From: Caecitellus pseudoparvulus
Taxonomy: Eukaryota > Bigyra: Bicosoecida
DNA length: 64,000 nucleotides
Assembly: GCA_965644315.1 (NCBI GenBank)
Contig: CBFFRQ010000040.1
Coordinates: 342,124-406,123 of the forward strand
Direction: 5' to 3'
Shown here piece after piece: positions 12,174 through 22,800 of this stretch. The notes beneath the pieces were generated by a model. That model was not told where the DNA came from. It searched no databases and saw only the letters and a program-made list of their open reading frames with translations. Position 1 is the first letter of the stretch; every line of letters begins with the position of its first letter. The position numbers were made by a program, and so were the translations under genes.

Positions 12174-12910
12174 ATGGTGGAGCTCAGCGTGAGCTACTAT
12201 GTGGCAATTGCGTCTGTTCTGCTGCTGTATGTTTTCTGGATGGCCGCGCTCTCTGTGATGCGGGTGGAGCAGGTTGCGACTGAGCACACAGGAGAAGGTG
12301 CGGAACTTGGCACCGCAGCTCCCGCAAACTGTGCCGCCCTGCTTCTGTGCCGGGAAGACCCTGACCAGCAGTGCAGACGAATGGGAAGCTGCATGGTATG
12401 CACGTCCTTCCTTCGCAGCAGCTTACAACAACAAAGAACCATGGAAGAGCAAGGAGAGGCTTGTGCGTGCAGCGAGCTCGGGGGCACTGGTCTTGCCTCG
12501 ACCGCCGCTGCACACCCATGCGCCACTCCTTCCCCCCTTGGTCAGACTGGGCGCGGAGCGCGGGCGAAAGCGGCCATGAACAACCATGCAGAGCAGTTTC
12601 AATTCTTCGCAGTGGGCGTGCTGCTCAACATGGTCGTGCGGGGTCCGGGCGGCGACAGCGTTGCGGTGCGTCGAGTGGTGGGCGTCAATCCCCAGCCACA
12701 TGTGCTCCATGCCAGGAAGCACGCGCCACGTGCCGCCTCCCCGCTCCCCTCCCACAGCTGGCAGTCATCGCAGGAGTCCATGCACTGGCCCGTATGATGC
12801 ACCTCATCTGCTACATTGAGGACATTGACTGGTGGCGCAGCAGCGCCTTCACTCTGGGCTGGCTGGCGAACCTGGTGCTGTACGGCATCGCCTTCGCGCC
12901 GGACATCTGA
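12174..12910 (+). CDS. MAPEG-family membrane protein, four exons
   Basis: Small integral-membrane protein of the MAPEG superfamily (microsomal glutathione transferase / eicosanoid-metabolism fold). No single frame is long, but four exons join in phase: 12174-12297, 12377-12462, 12546-12635 and 12758-12910, giving 150 residues. Donors are GTGCGG, GTGCGT and GTGCGG; acceptors are preceded by pyrimidine tracts (for example CCTTCCCCCCTTGGTCAG). TM1 is in exon 1 (YYVAIASVLLLYVFWMAAL). Exon 3 carries the family signature: Arg/Lys residues followed by AMNNHAEQFQFFAVGVLL, like the usual N-H-x-E-N/Q-F motif. Exon 4 has AVIAGVHALARMMHLICY and WRSSAFTLGWLANLVLYG, which match the end of MAPEG domains. 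The length fits the family (130-160). Substrate unknown. The junction of exons 1 and 2 is the least certain. Confidence 0.8.
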
Positions 12911-12939
12911 GCCCCACTAAGTCCAAGCCAAGAGGTGTA

Positions 12940-12947
12940 GAATGCAG
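12940..12947 (+). terminator. Candidate 3'-end signal (GAATGCAG) of the MAPEG gene
   Basis: Lies 30 bases after the stop and matches the recurrent hexamer. Confidence 0.35.
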
Positions 12948-12973
12948 CCCCACAGTGTTCGAGACACCAGCCG

Positions 12974-12979
12974 TGCATT
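12974..12979 (-). terminator. Candidate 3'-end signal (AATGCA) of RPL23A
   Basis: On the minus strand, 47 bases beyond the RPL23A stop. The two convergent genes each have their own copy of the hexamer in the 115-bp gap. Confidence 0.35.
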
Positions 12980-13025
12980 GACTCGGCAGCCGCAGCCGGC
13001 CCACCTCTACTGCAACACCGCCTCA

Positions 13026-13863
13026 TTAGATGATGCCGATGTTGTGTGCCACGTCCAGGGCATCGTGGTCCTGGGTCAGGCGCACGTAGGCCTTCTTCTG
13101 GCCGTCAGGGCGGATGAGGGTGTTCACCTTCTGGCAGTCGATCTTGTACATGGCGTTGACGGCCTTCTTGATCTGCTGCTTGTTGGCGCGCACGTCCACG
13201 ATGAACACAAGGGTGTTGTTGTCCTCGATCTTCTTCATCGCGCTCTCGGTGGTCAGGGGGAACTTGATGATCTTGTACTGGTCGAAGGTGGGCAGCTTGC
13301 CGTAGGTGTCCATGGCGGCGGCCTTCTTGGCGTACTGAGGCTGCTTGGGGCGGCTCAGGGTCTTGGGGCGGGAAAACTTGGTCGTGGTGCGAACGCGCAC
13401 GGCCTTGTTGTGGGACCCCATCAGCACCTTCTTGCGCGTGCCCGCGGCGGTGGTGATCTCCTGCACAAGGGCGCACGGACGAGGAATGCAGCAGCGCCAG
13501 CAAGCGGAGGCGACACGAGGAGCCACCTCGCAGCAGCCACATCCAAAGCGGAGCTGCTTGACAAAGAACCGAGGGCAGTGCCCTGAAGCTGCAGGTGGCG
13601 CACAAGCGACTGCAGCACCGGGGGGCAGGCAGCAAACACACTGCCCTGCTGGGGAGGTCAATTTCCGCAACCACACCAGCGCCTCCATCGCTGCACTTCG
13701 AACACGGGACACGCAGGCCCATGCAGCACGGCACCAGGCCAGCATTGACCCCAAAGACAATGCTTGCCATGATGCCAACGGAAACATCGGCGTCTCAGCA
13801 GCACCCCGATACGTCAATCGGCCTTTCTCAGCAGCGGCACGCAGAACTTACCTTGCGCACCAT
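13026..13863 (-). CDS. RPL23A: Cytosolic 60S ribosomal protein uL23 (RPL23A)
   Basis: Large-subunit protein uL23, located at the exit of the nascent-peptide tunnel. The coding exon 13026-13460 gives a near-perfect family match: [54 protein letters not shown] and a C-terminal IGII. A 12-base first exon (13852-13863, encoding MVRK) is followed by a consensus donor GTAAGT and a 390-bp intron, with acceptor TTGTGCAG before GAG-ATC; phase is 0 on both sides, giving 148 residues. The N-terminal extension is short and basic, as usual. The open frame continues upstream of 13460 but is not conserved, which supports the intron. The intron is the longest resolved here and contains an ATTTCCGCA motif at 13661. 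The gene is divergent from ACLY. Confidence 0.95.
13661..13669 (+). promoter_or_regulatory. ATTTCCGCA motif inside the RPL23A intron
   Basis: One of five copies of this AT-poor-genome 9-mer (or its core) near gene 5' ends. An intronic control element is conceivable; function is inferred. Confidence 0.25.
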
Positions 13864-14337
13864 ACTGCTAGGTTTGGTTGTGAGGCTGCAATTCACACAC
13901 AAAGGCGTGCTGCAAGCACACAGAAGACATGTGGAGGTGTGGTGATGTGTGTCTCTTGAACAGTGACGCTGAGACGGCAGTGATCACTTGCGTGAGGGTA
14001 ACTTTCGCGTCACGCGAATGATGCAATCTCGAGTCTGTTCAAGGCGATTTCCGCAGACAACCCGCCTTTTCCCGTGCGACAGACCCCCCAGCGAGATGTG
14101 GCAGGCCAGGCACCGTGCTGCGCCGACACTACTTTTCGTGAAAGCGACACACCACCCCACCGTGTCCCTAACCCATTGCACCCGGCCAAGGCAGCTGTGC
14201 TTTCTGAGCTACAGCCGCGCGTGCGGGATTGTTGGCTCGGGCTGCAGGCCAGCCCAACCCGCTGTTCTCCAAGACCAGCGCTGCCTGTGCCTTTGTGCGG
14301 CATAGTGTGTGATCTAGACGCTTAGTAGAGCTTCACC
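13864..14337. other. Divergent promoter region, RPL23A (-) / ACLY (+)
   Basis: A 474-bp spacer that must carry both promoters. It contains GCGATTTCCGCAG at 14044-14056, which is shared exactly with the spacer upstream of the gene at 18172. No coding region or RNA gene recognised. Confidence 0.6.
14044..14056 (+). promoter_or_regulatory. GCGATTTCCGCAG motif, ACLY / RPL23A promoter
   Basis: An exact 13-mer match to 18016-18028. It lies 282 bases before the ACLY start and 181 bases from the RPL23A start. Factor unknown. Confidence 0.3.
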
Positions 14338-17300
14338 ATGTCTCAACGGTGCGTGGGGCGCGTTCGAGGCGCTGCCTGGCGTGTGCCGACAGCCAGCCCG
14401 CGTATTCCTGCTTTGGCTGGCTCTCAGCGGCCACGCTCGCGAAACAGGTTGCATGCACCGCATGCGCTCTCTCCCACCGCAGGTCTCTGCGCGAGTATGA
14501 CGGCAAGGCCATGCTGTCCAGGGAGGGCTTGTGCTCCAAGTTCTTGTGCAAAGTTTCACAGCCAGCGGGTGGTGGCGCCGTGGACTGGGCTGCCGTGGAA
14601 GCGGCCCACCCGTGGGTCACCAAGCAGCGCCTGGTGGCCAAGCCAGACATGCTCATCAAGCGCCGCGGGAAGAGCGGGCTCATTTGCTTGAATGCCACAT
14701 GGGCCGATGCCAAGGCTTGGATCTCGGAGCGCATGGGCGTGGAGGTGGAGGTGGAGGGTGTCAGTGGTGTGCTGACTCACTTCTTCGTGGAGCCGTTCGT
14801 GCCCCACAGCGGCACTGACGAGTACTACATCTGCATCCAGAGCAACCGACAGGGTGAGGAAGTGCTGTTCCACCACGAAGGCGGCGTGGACGTCGGCGAC
14901 GTCGACGCCAAGGCAGTGCGCATGCAAGTCCCCGTGCACGCCCCCGGCGTCACGGGCGCGGAGGTGACTGCCCGCCTCCTGCAGGCAGTGGCAGAGCCCC
15001 GGCGCCCCGCCCTCAGCGAGTTCATCGTGCGCCTCTTCCAGACGTACCGCAAACTGCACTTTGCGTACATGGAAATCAACCCCCTCGTGTTCCTGCCTGC
15101 GGCCGTGCCGTCAGACAGCGGCGCGGCGCCACAGGGCACCGCCGACATCGGCTCCTTTGCGCCTCTGGACCTGGCTGCCAAGATCGACGAGACGGCGCAC
15201 TTCCTCGTGGGCAAGGCGTGGGGCGACATCGACTTCCCCCCGCCCTTCGGCCGCCAGCCGTACGCGGAGGAAGCCTACATTCACAGCCTGGACGCAAAGA
15301 CTGGCGCCAGCCTGAAGCTCACGCTGCTGAACCGCTCAGGGCGCGTGTGGACCATGGTGGCAGGCGGTGGCGCCTCGGTGGTGTATGCGGACACCATCTC
15401 AGACTACGGCTGGGGCCACGAGCTGGCGAATTACGGCGAGTACAGCGGCGCGCCGTCGGAGGAGCTTACCTTTGAGTACGCCAAGACCGTGCTCAAGTGC
15501 ATGTTCGACGTGAAGCGGGAGGAGGGCAAGATCCTCATCATCGGCGGCGGCATCGCCAACTTCACCGACGTCGCCAAGACCTTCCGAGGCATCATGCGGG
15601 CCCTGTCCATGCACGCGGAGGCGCTGCAGGAGCACGGCGTCAAGATCTGGGTGCGCAGGGGCGGGCCCAACTACGAGGAAGGCCTGCGCCTCATGAACTC
15701 CCTTGGCACTGAGCTGGGCGTGCCCATCCGCGTGTACGGCCCCCGCACGCACATCACCGCCATCGTCCCCATGGCCCTGGGCCTTGACGTGTCCACCATG
15801 GGGCTGGATGTGGTGGAGACGACAGGGGCAGGGGCAGCAGCCGCCCAGCGCGCGCTGACCACCGCCGCCGCCCCTGCCCCCGTGGCACAACCAATGCCAG
15901 GTGTGCCTGTGGAGGATGCAGAGGGTGATGTGGCCCTGGCCGGTGCCGGTGCCGCGCCGACGGCTGCCTCCACCGCCACCGGCCAGCACACGCAGTTCTC
16001 CCCCAAGACCCGGGCCATTGTCTTCGGCATGCAGATCCGGGCAGTGCAGGGCATGCTGGACTTCGACTACCTGTGCAGCCGAGACAAGCCCAGCGTGGCG
16101 GCGCTGGTGTTCCCCTTCTCCTCCAACCACTACCAGAAGTTCTACTGGGGCAGCAAGGAGATCATGGTGCCCGTCTTCTCGTCCATGAAGGAGGCCCTGC
16201 TCAAGAACTCCGACGTGGACGTGCTGGTGAACTTCGCCTCCTTCCGCTCCGCGTTCGAGACCAGCATGGAGGCGCTGGCCTTCCCCCAGATCCGCACCAT
16301 CGCCATCATCGCGGAGGGTGTGCCGGAGCAGCAGACGCGCGCCCTCATCCACACAGCGCAGGAGAAGGGCGTCCTGCTCATCGGCCCCGCCACTGTCGGC
16401 GGCATCTGCCCCGGCTGCTTCCGCATCGGCAACACGGGCGGCATGATCGACAACATCGCAGCCTCCAAGCTGTACCGCCCTGGTTCCGTCGCATACGTCT
16501 CCAAGTCCGGCGGCATGAGCAACGAACTGAACAACATCATGGCCCTGCACACCGACGGTGTGTGCGAGGGCGTCGCCATCGGTGGCGACAGGTACCCCGG
16601 CAGCCTCTTCTTGGACCACCTCCTGCGGTACGAGGCCAACCCCAACGTGCGCATGATCGTGATGCTGGGGGAGGTCGGCGGCGTGGACGAGTACGCCGTG
16701 TGTGAGGCCATCAAGGACGGCCGCCTGACGAAGCCCGTCGTGGCCTGGTGCATCGGCACCTGTGCCAAGATCTTCCCCTTCGAGGTGCAGTTCGGCCACG
16801 CCGGCGCCTTGGCAGGCAGCCAGATGCAGACGGCCGACGCCAAGAACGCTGCGCTCAAGGCGGCGGGGGCCATCGTGCCGGAGAACTTCAACGACTTCGT
16901 GCGTGCCATCAAGAGCACGTTTGGGGAGCTGCAGGCGGCTGGGAAGATCCCTGTGCGCGCGGAGGTCATGCCCCCCCGTGTGCCCATGGACTACTCGTGG
17001 GCCAAGCAGCTTGGCCTCATCCGCAAGCCCTCTGCCTTCGTCACGTCCATCTCGGACGAGCGGGGCGATGAGCTGCAGTACGCAGGCATGCCCATCACCA
17101 AGGTGCTCAGTGAGGACCTGGGCATGGGCGGTGTCGTGTCCCTGCTCTGGTTCAAGCGCAGGCTGCCTGCCTACGCCAGCAAGTTCATCGAGACGGTGCT
17201 GACGGTGACGGCCGACCACGGGCCGGCAGTGTCGGGCGCCCACAACACCATCGTTGCCACGCGTGCAGGGAAGGACTTGGTGTCCTCCCTCTGCTCCGGC

Positions 17301-17834
17301 CTGCTCACAGTGGGGCCGCGCTTTGGCGGCGCACTGGACAGTGCTGCGGACATGTTCAGCCACGCTGTGGACGCGGGCCTGACGCCCGAGGCCTTTGTCG
17401 CAGACATGCGTGCCGCCAACAAGCTCATCATGGGCATCGGCCACCGCGTCAAGAGCATCCACAACCCCGACCAGCGTGTCACCAGCGTCGTGGAGTTCGC
17501 CAAGAAGCACTTCAACGCGACGCCCGTCCTGGACTTCGCCATGGCGGTGGAGGGCATCACCACCAAGAAAAAGCCCAACCTCATCCTGAACGTGGACGGC
17601 GCCGTCGCCTGCGCCTTCGTGGACTTGCTGCGTACCTGTGGCTCCTTCACGAAGGAGGAGGCCGACGAGGCCATCGCCAACGGCTGCCTCAACGGCCTCT
17701 TTGTCCTGGGCCGCTCCATCGGCTTCATCGGGCACTTCCTGGACCAGAAGCGCCTCAAGCAGGGGCTGTACCGCCACCCGTGGGACGACATCTCGTATCT
17801 GGATGCCTCGGGCATGTCCTCGCCTGCTGACTGA
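14338..17834 (+). CDS. ACLY: ATP-citrate lyase, single-chain type
   Basis: Makes cytosolic acetyl-CoA and oxaloacetate from citrate, CoA and ATP. Exon 1 is only 11 bases (14338-14348); the 134-bp intron has donor GTGCGT and acceptor CTCCCACCGCAG, and exon 2 is 14483-17834. The spliced N-terminus ([15 protein letters not shown]) matches the family start, and the total of 1,120 residues is close to animal ACLY (about 1,100). Domains in order: ATP-grasp/CoA-ligase beta-like half, an Ala/Thr/Gly-rich linker (about residues 500-550), the CoA-binding and ligase alpha-like half with the catalytic phospho-His in [10 protein letters not shown] (about residue 774), then the citrate-synthase-like lyase domain ([42 protein letters not shown]). 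The fused single-chain form is that of animals and some protists; plants and fungi split it in two genes. Confidence 0.97.
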
Positions 17835-17845
17835 GGAAAGTGAGG

Positions 17846-17853
17846 AAATGCAT
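17846..17853 (+). terminator. Candidate 3'-end signal (AAATGCAT) of ACLY
   Basis: Starts 12 bases after the TGA stop and matches the recurrent hexamer. Confidence 0.35.
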
Positions 17854-18015
17854 GCTTGCCTACAAAACAGTCCACTGCGCACACACGCACCCCAACGCTG
17901 CAGGATTGTGTGCCGCACACATGTTGCTTGTTGTGGTTGAGATTCCTGACTCATAGGAGGGGGAATCGCCCGACAAGGATGTTTGTCTGGGTTCACGCCG
18001 GAGATAGTGCGTGAA

Positions 18016-18028
18016 GCGATTTCCGCAG
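18016..18028 (+). promoter_or_regulatory. GCGATTTCCGCAG motif upstream of the gene at 18172
   Basis: Identical to 14044-14056 and 144 bases before the proposed start codon. Confidence 0.3.
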
Positions 18029-18171
18029 GCTGCCCGTGCACCGCTCCTGGCGCTGCACCCGAAGTCAAGCATGCCGTTGCCTCCGCTTCAGAAGTAGCGT
18101 CAAAATGGCCTGTTGCAACGGGCGTCACCTGTCGGCATTTGCTGACGCACTTGCGGGACGAACTTGCGGGC

Positions 18172-18966
18172 ATGTTGCAGGTGAGCGTTTCGCTCGGCGA
18201 GGCAGACGGCTTTCACCGCCTTCAGCCCAGGCCATGAGCACCCTTGCAGGTGCAATTCAAGGAGACTGTGCATGAATTCGAAACTCGTATCGCTGAGGCC
18301 ACTCAGGCGATGCGAAGCGCTGAACTTGAGGCAGGGAGCGGTGCTGCCGCAGAAGGCAGCAAGGAGGCCGACATGCCAGCCGACACGCCCGAGCTTGCCG
18401 CCCTGCAGAGTCTGCTCAACGCCCAGGAGGCGTTTGAGTACATCGTTGCACTGGTGCACCAAGTCTGCCCAGCCGCACCATCGGGGGGACACACCCGGCG
18501 GGGCGCCCCGCAGCGCCAGCCGTCCGCGCAGTCCGCTGCCACACCGGTGTCTGGTCTGGACCTGGCTGGACCAGATGGCAGCCCCATGCAGCTGCTGCAT
18601 GCTGACACCGCCGACATGCCTGCAGGTGAGCTGCTGCAGGCAGGCGCTGTGTACACGCTCGTGACGAGTCAGAGGGTGGAAGGGGTGGGGACGCCCCCCG
18701 GCGTGCCTGAGCCACTGGACCCGCCCGGGGCCAGCCCTCGAGGCAAGGCAGGTGGCAAGAAGGGGGCCAAGGACAAAGGCAGTGGGAAGAGCAGGCCGCC
18801 TTCTGCTGCTTCCAAGGGGGCCGCTGAGGGCCCCCCGCCCCCCAGCTGGCTGCCGCTGCTGTACAGCACACCGTGGAGCGAGGGTGACGCAGATGCGGAG
18901 GCTGCAGATGCTGCCCCTGCCTCCACCAAGAGCAGCAAGAAGAGTTCTGGAAAGAAGAAGAAATGA
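18172..18966 (+). CDS. Uncharacterised protein, helical N-terminus and Lys-rich tail
   Basis: Not recognised. Proposed exons are 18172-18180 (MLQ) and 18250-18966, joined across a 69-bp intron with donor CAG/GTGAGC and acceptor CCCTTGCAG in phase 0, giving 241 residues. The first 90 residues are charged and helix-forming (QFKETVHEFETRIAEATQAM, then LLNAQEAFEYIVALVHQ) and could form a coiled coil or helical bundle. A low-complexity Gly/Ser/Pro region follows, and the protein ends in a strongly basic Ser/Lys run. The general shape would suit a small subunit of a nuclear complex such as Mediator, but no motif shows this. The start is uncertain because exon 1 is so short. Convergent with the next gene, stops 20 bases apart. 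Confidence 0.55.
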
Positions 18967-18985
18967 ATTCCGTGCCGTCGCACTG

Positions 18986-19576
18986 TCAGGCATCCTCCCC
19001 AGCTCCAGCAACGGGGGCAGACACTTGGCCGTATCGCTCACTGGCTTCAGCTGCCACTGCCTGCAGCTGCTGCACGAGGGACTTGCGGCGTTCCCGGTCA
19101 CGAGCCGTGCTCAGAGGCACACCATCTAGGAACAACACGGCGTGTGTGATGGCCTCTTGCAGCCACTTGTTCTGCACGGACGTGGCAGGGGCCGAGGCAC
19201 CTGCGGGAATTGAAGGCAAATCAGGCAACACCAAAGGCTTCACAGTCGCCTCCGCAGGCGAGCCAAGGGGGGCCAGCAGCGGGGCAGGCACAGTTGGCAG
19301 CTCCCCTGAAGCGTCAGCATACCAGGCTGCATCACTGCGCAACGCCTCGGGGTGCCCGTGGCTGGTCAGTGTCCAATCCGTCAACTTCTGGCGCACCATG
19401 CGCAGGCAGTCATTCGCTTGGCACAGCGCCCCTGCAGTGGTGAGGAGAGGCTGCGCGCCAGCTTCCCGCAGAGTGTCAATTTGGGTCTGCAGTATTGAAC
19501 CAGATAACGCAGAAGGTGCCCGCTGCAGTGCAGGCGGCGAGGGGGGCGCGCTTGGCGTGCTCGAGGTGGAGCCCAT
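18986..19576 (-). CDS. Uncharacterised 196-residue protein
   Basis: Not recognised. It begins MGSTSSTPSAPPSPP (a short Ser/Pro leader). Two predicted helical stretches follow, separated by a Pro/Ala-rich linker: SILQTQIDTLREAG with ANDCLRMVRQKLTDWTL, and NKWLQEAITHAVLFLDG with RRKSLVQQLQAVAAEASERY. No signal peptide or membrane segment. The frame stays open upstream of the chosen ATG but without another ATG, so an upstream exon is possible. The Tudor-repeat gene lies upstream on the same strand with about 240 bp between. Confidence 0.5.
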   Translation of the reverse strand: MGSTSSTPSAPPSPPALQRAPSALSGSILQTQIDTLREAGAQPLLTTAGALCQANDCLRMVRQKLTDWTLTSHGHPEALRSDAAWYADASGELPTVPAPLLAPLGSPAEATVKPLVLPDLPSIPAGASAPATSVQNKWLQEAITHAVLFLDGVPLSTARDRERRKSLVQQLQAVAAEASERYGQVSAPVAGAGEDA

Positions 19577-19817
19577 TGTGAGCTTTGCACCGCGTTCGAA
19601 GTTGTGCACACAGCGGTGGAGGCTGCCCTTCTCCAGGTGGTGAGGTGCTGGAGCACATCACGTATCATCATGCGGCTGGTTCGTTGTTGCATTTGAGCAG
19701 GCGGTGGCTCTGTGCACTCATCCGCCAAGCCTCGTGAGTGCGGTGGCAACACTGCACGTCACTGGGTTGTGACCAGAAGTCCAGCCCCACGCCCCTGGCA
19801 TCCCCACACATTCAGCA

Positions 19818-22800
19818 TCACTCAGACAGGAAGAAGCGCAAGCCCACGTTGAGGCGGCCTCCCAGCCGCAGCGTCCACTGATCCGGAGCACCAGGCGCCT
19901 GGCTCATGGACACACTGCCCGCGCCCTCCTGCTGCTCGCCCAGCCACTGCAAAACCTTGTACAACTGAGCTTTTTCCTGCGGACTGGCTTCCTGTGTTGA
20001 GAGAGTTGGTGGACAGCGAGTGTGCACTCTGCTGGCGATGGTTGCACGTCGCTGGGCTTACGTGGCGTAGATAGTCTCCGAGGGACCCCGGTACCGGAGT
20101 GCCCGCATGCAGCAATGTGAAGAACTCGCTGTGCAACTTCGCATCCGCCCCATGCCTCGGCCTGGACAGCGCCCGCTGGGAGGGCTTGGCGGTGGCGAAT
20201 ATGGTGTGCACCTTGCTGAGTTGGGCGCGAGCGGTGGCCAGCGGCCCGTACAGCACATCCGCCATTTCTCGCAGCAGGAATCCTGTGAAAGAGAAAAGGG
20301 TGAGAGAGGGGGGTGTAAAGCAATCAAAGGCGGGGCCATTCAATTCGCATGCTTGGGCCCGAGACGCACTGGGCGTTTTGCCTTGTCGGTCCTTGAACAC
20401 TGACTTGAGCGCGCGCCGCTGCTTCACAGAGGTGACGGCGGCACAGGCCAGCAACCATGCGTGAAGGGCCTCCTTATCGCCTGCACTGGCAGAGTCTCCA
20501 AGTACGTCCTTCAGCGCTGAAAATGCTCCCTCGTGGCCTGTGTCTGAGAGTTGCTCTGGGTCGCTCTCGGCTTCATCAGCGATGCGCGCTAGCTCTGCTG
20601 ATCGCAGAGCGGCCACAACCTTGAAGGCGCCTGACATGTGCTGCTGTGCAACGTGCACCTCCAGGTCGTCTTCATAGACATCCTCGCTCTCCCCCACTGG
20701 GAGGCCAGCACCGGCTGCAGGAGCGGGCGCCTGCTCTTGGGCGGGCGGTTCGGGGCCGGCTACGCTTGCTGGCAAGCTTGAAGGTGTGCCCCACGTGGAA
20801 GTCCACTCCGAGCCTGGCCCCAGCAAGTCCCCCGCACAGGCTTGCGGCACATGTACCAGCGCCATATCACTGAGCCATGCAGCTGCTCGAGTCTCAGGTG
20901 GCGTGTCAGTCCGGTGCAGCAAATCTCCAGAGTAGCTACCGGCAAGCCATGCGAGCAGGCTTGGCACTGCCTCTGCCCCTTCTGGAAGGTGTGGCCCGAT
21001 GTAGTAGGGGCGCAGGGTGCTGCACACAGTCAGTAAGGCCTCTTGAGCAGACTCCATGGACACTGACCCGGCGGGGACCGTGCCATCCAGCTCTGCATGC
21101 AGTGCGCGGGTGAAGGCAAGGTAGTCAATGCGGCCTTCTTCCCCAGCCACATACGCGTCAGCGAGGCAGTGGGCATCTTCGCGTGAGATTTGTGCGGGGG
21201 CGTCTTTGCTTTCCAGTCGCATGGACATGGTGGAAAGGAACTGCTTGCGCGTAAGCGTACCCGTCAAAAAACTGGCCACCGCCACCCCAGCCCCCTCACA
21301 TGCAGCAGCGGCGGCCTCCAGTTCGGCGATGAAAAAGTGAGCGCGGGCCAGCATGAACATGCGTGGCCCCTTCTCCAGCAAATGTGCTGCCAGGGAGTTC
21401 ATCAGCCCACAAACGCGGCGCATGTCAACAGAGCCAGCGTCAGATGGCAACCCAACTGATGCCGCCGCGATTGAGGCTGGCTGCGGCACATCAGGCGGCG
21501 GCGACAGCGTCGCCAGTGCGACTTGAATGCTGGCATTGAGAGGAGAACTGGAGTCGTCACCGTCACCAAGCGCCGTGCCAATCATGTGTCGAACCTCTGC
21601 GATTGAATAGCCACGGGAGCCCAGGCGCTCCGTGCTCATGCTCGGATCCACGGCACAAATGAAGTCAAGAACTGCCTCGGGCACCATGCCCCGGTGAGAA
21701 GCAGCGCACATGCGAAGCAGGGAAAGGATGCTGTCAGCGACAAACGCCCGGCCTCGGGCCACCATGCCACTCAGCTGTGTTGGAGCATCCAACAGGCGAA
21801 CGGCAAAAGTTGGGGAAGTGACCGGCGTGCCAGGCACAGCTACGTTGGCGTCGCCAGCCAGGCTCCCTGACACCACTGGCGCGTATGAGCGAGCAGATGC
21901 AGACAGGTCTTGTGACTCCCGGAACGGAGCTCTCTCACGCTCCTCATCGCGCTCTTCGTGGCGAACAGGCCGTCGAGGTGGCCTCTGCTCCTCCCTGTCG
22001 AATCGCCTTGAGCCCCCATCACTGTGGCCACGCATCGGCCGCGAATCGCGCTGGGATGGATCGTCTGGCTCCCCCGCACTGTCATCATCTGAAGTCCAGC
22101 GGGAGGATCGAGTCGCACCGCGAGGAACGTACCCGCCACTCGATCGTGGAGCTGCGTCGCTGTCGCTTGCGTCGTCGCTTGGGTACCGCTGTGGCCTTCG
22201 TCGTGCTGGACTTCTGTGCACACTACTCGTCGGGCGAGGGGACGAAGGCCGGCGCTGGTGACGCGAGTGGCTGGCAGGCCTCGGAATGCGATCTGGCTCA
22301 TCGTCACCCTCCACCTCCGAATCGTCTTCAATCACGCCCAGGCGGGATCGTGTTGGGCTGCGAGGTGTGCTGCGCTCCTGCACAAACCTTTGATCGATGC
22401 CCTCGTCCACAGATCCATCCGGGTACTCGATGTCATACACAACACGCATGCGGTTCAGCTTCACATCTCGCCTCTTCCTGCCGCGGACCACGACACCAGA
22501 ACGGAACGCTCCACGAGGCGTCCCGCCAGATCGTGCACGGACAGAGGTTCCAACTGGGAGTGGGTGCCCTGAGCCTGACACCGTCTCTGGCTCAAGTGCA
22601 TCATCCTCTACGCGAGACCCATGCCTCCGATGTGGGGACCTGTGCGGCAGCGGAGCTCCTTCATCGTCCGCCGCGTCAGGGTCCACCTTCACATGCTCCT
22701 CACCCAGACCCCGATCGTCATCGCCGTCGTCGTAGTCAATGTCGTACTTCACCTGCATGCGACCGGTCGCGTAGTCCCGAGCCTGACGACTCCCCACCAC

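Larger units (their letters stand above)
17835..18171 (+). other. Intergenic spacer after ACLY
   Basis: Contains AAATGCAT at 17846-17853, 12 bases after the ACLY stop (candidate 3' signal), and the 13-mer GCGATTTCCGCAG at 18016-18028. Open frames here lack a coherent start and resemble no protein. Confidence 0.5.

Noticed and set aside
15399-18173. 924-codon minus-strand open frame opposite ACLY
   Set aside because: Antisense of a highly conserved gene; high GC at third codon positions keeps stops rare on the opposite strand.
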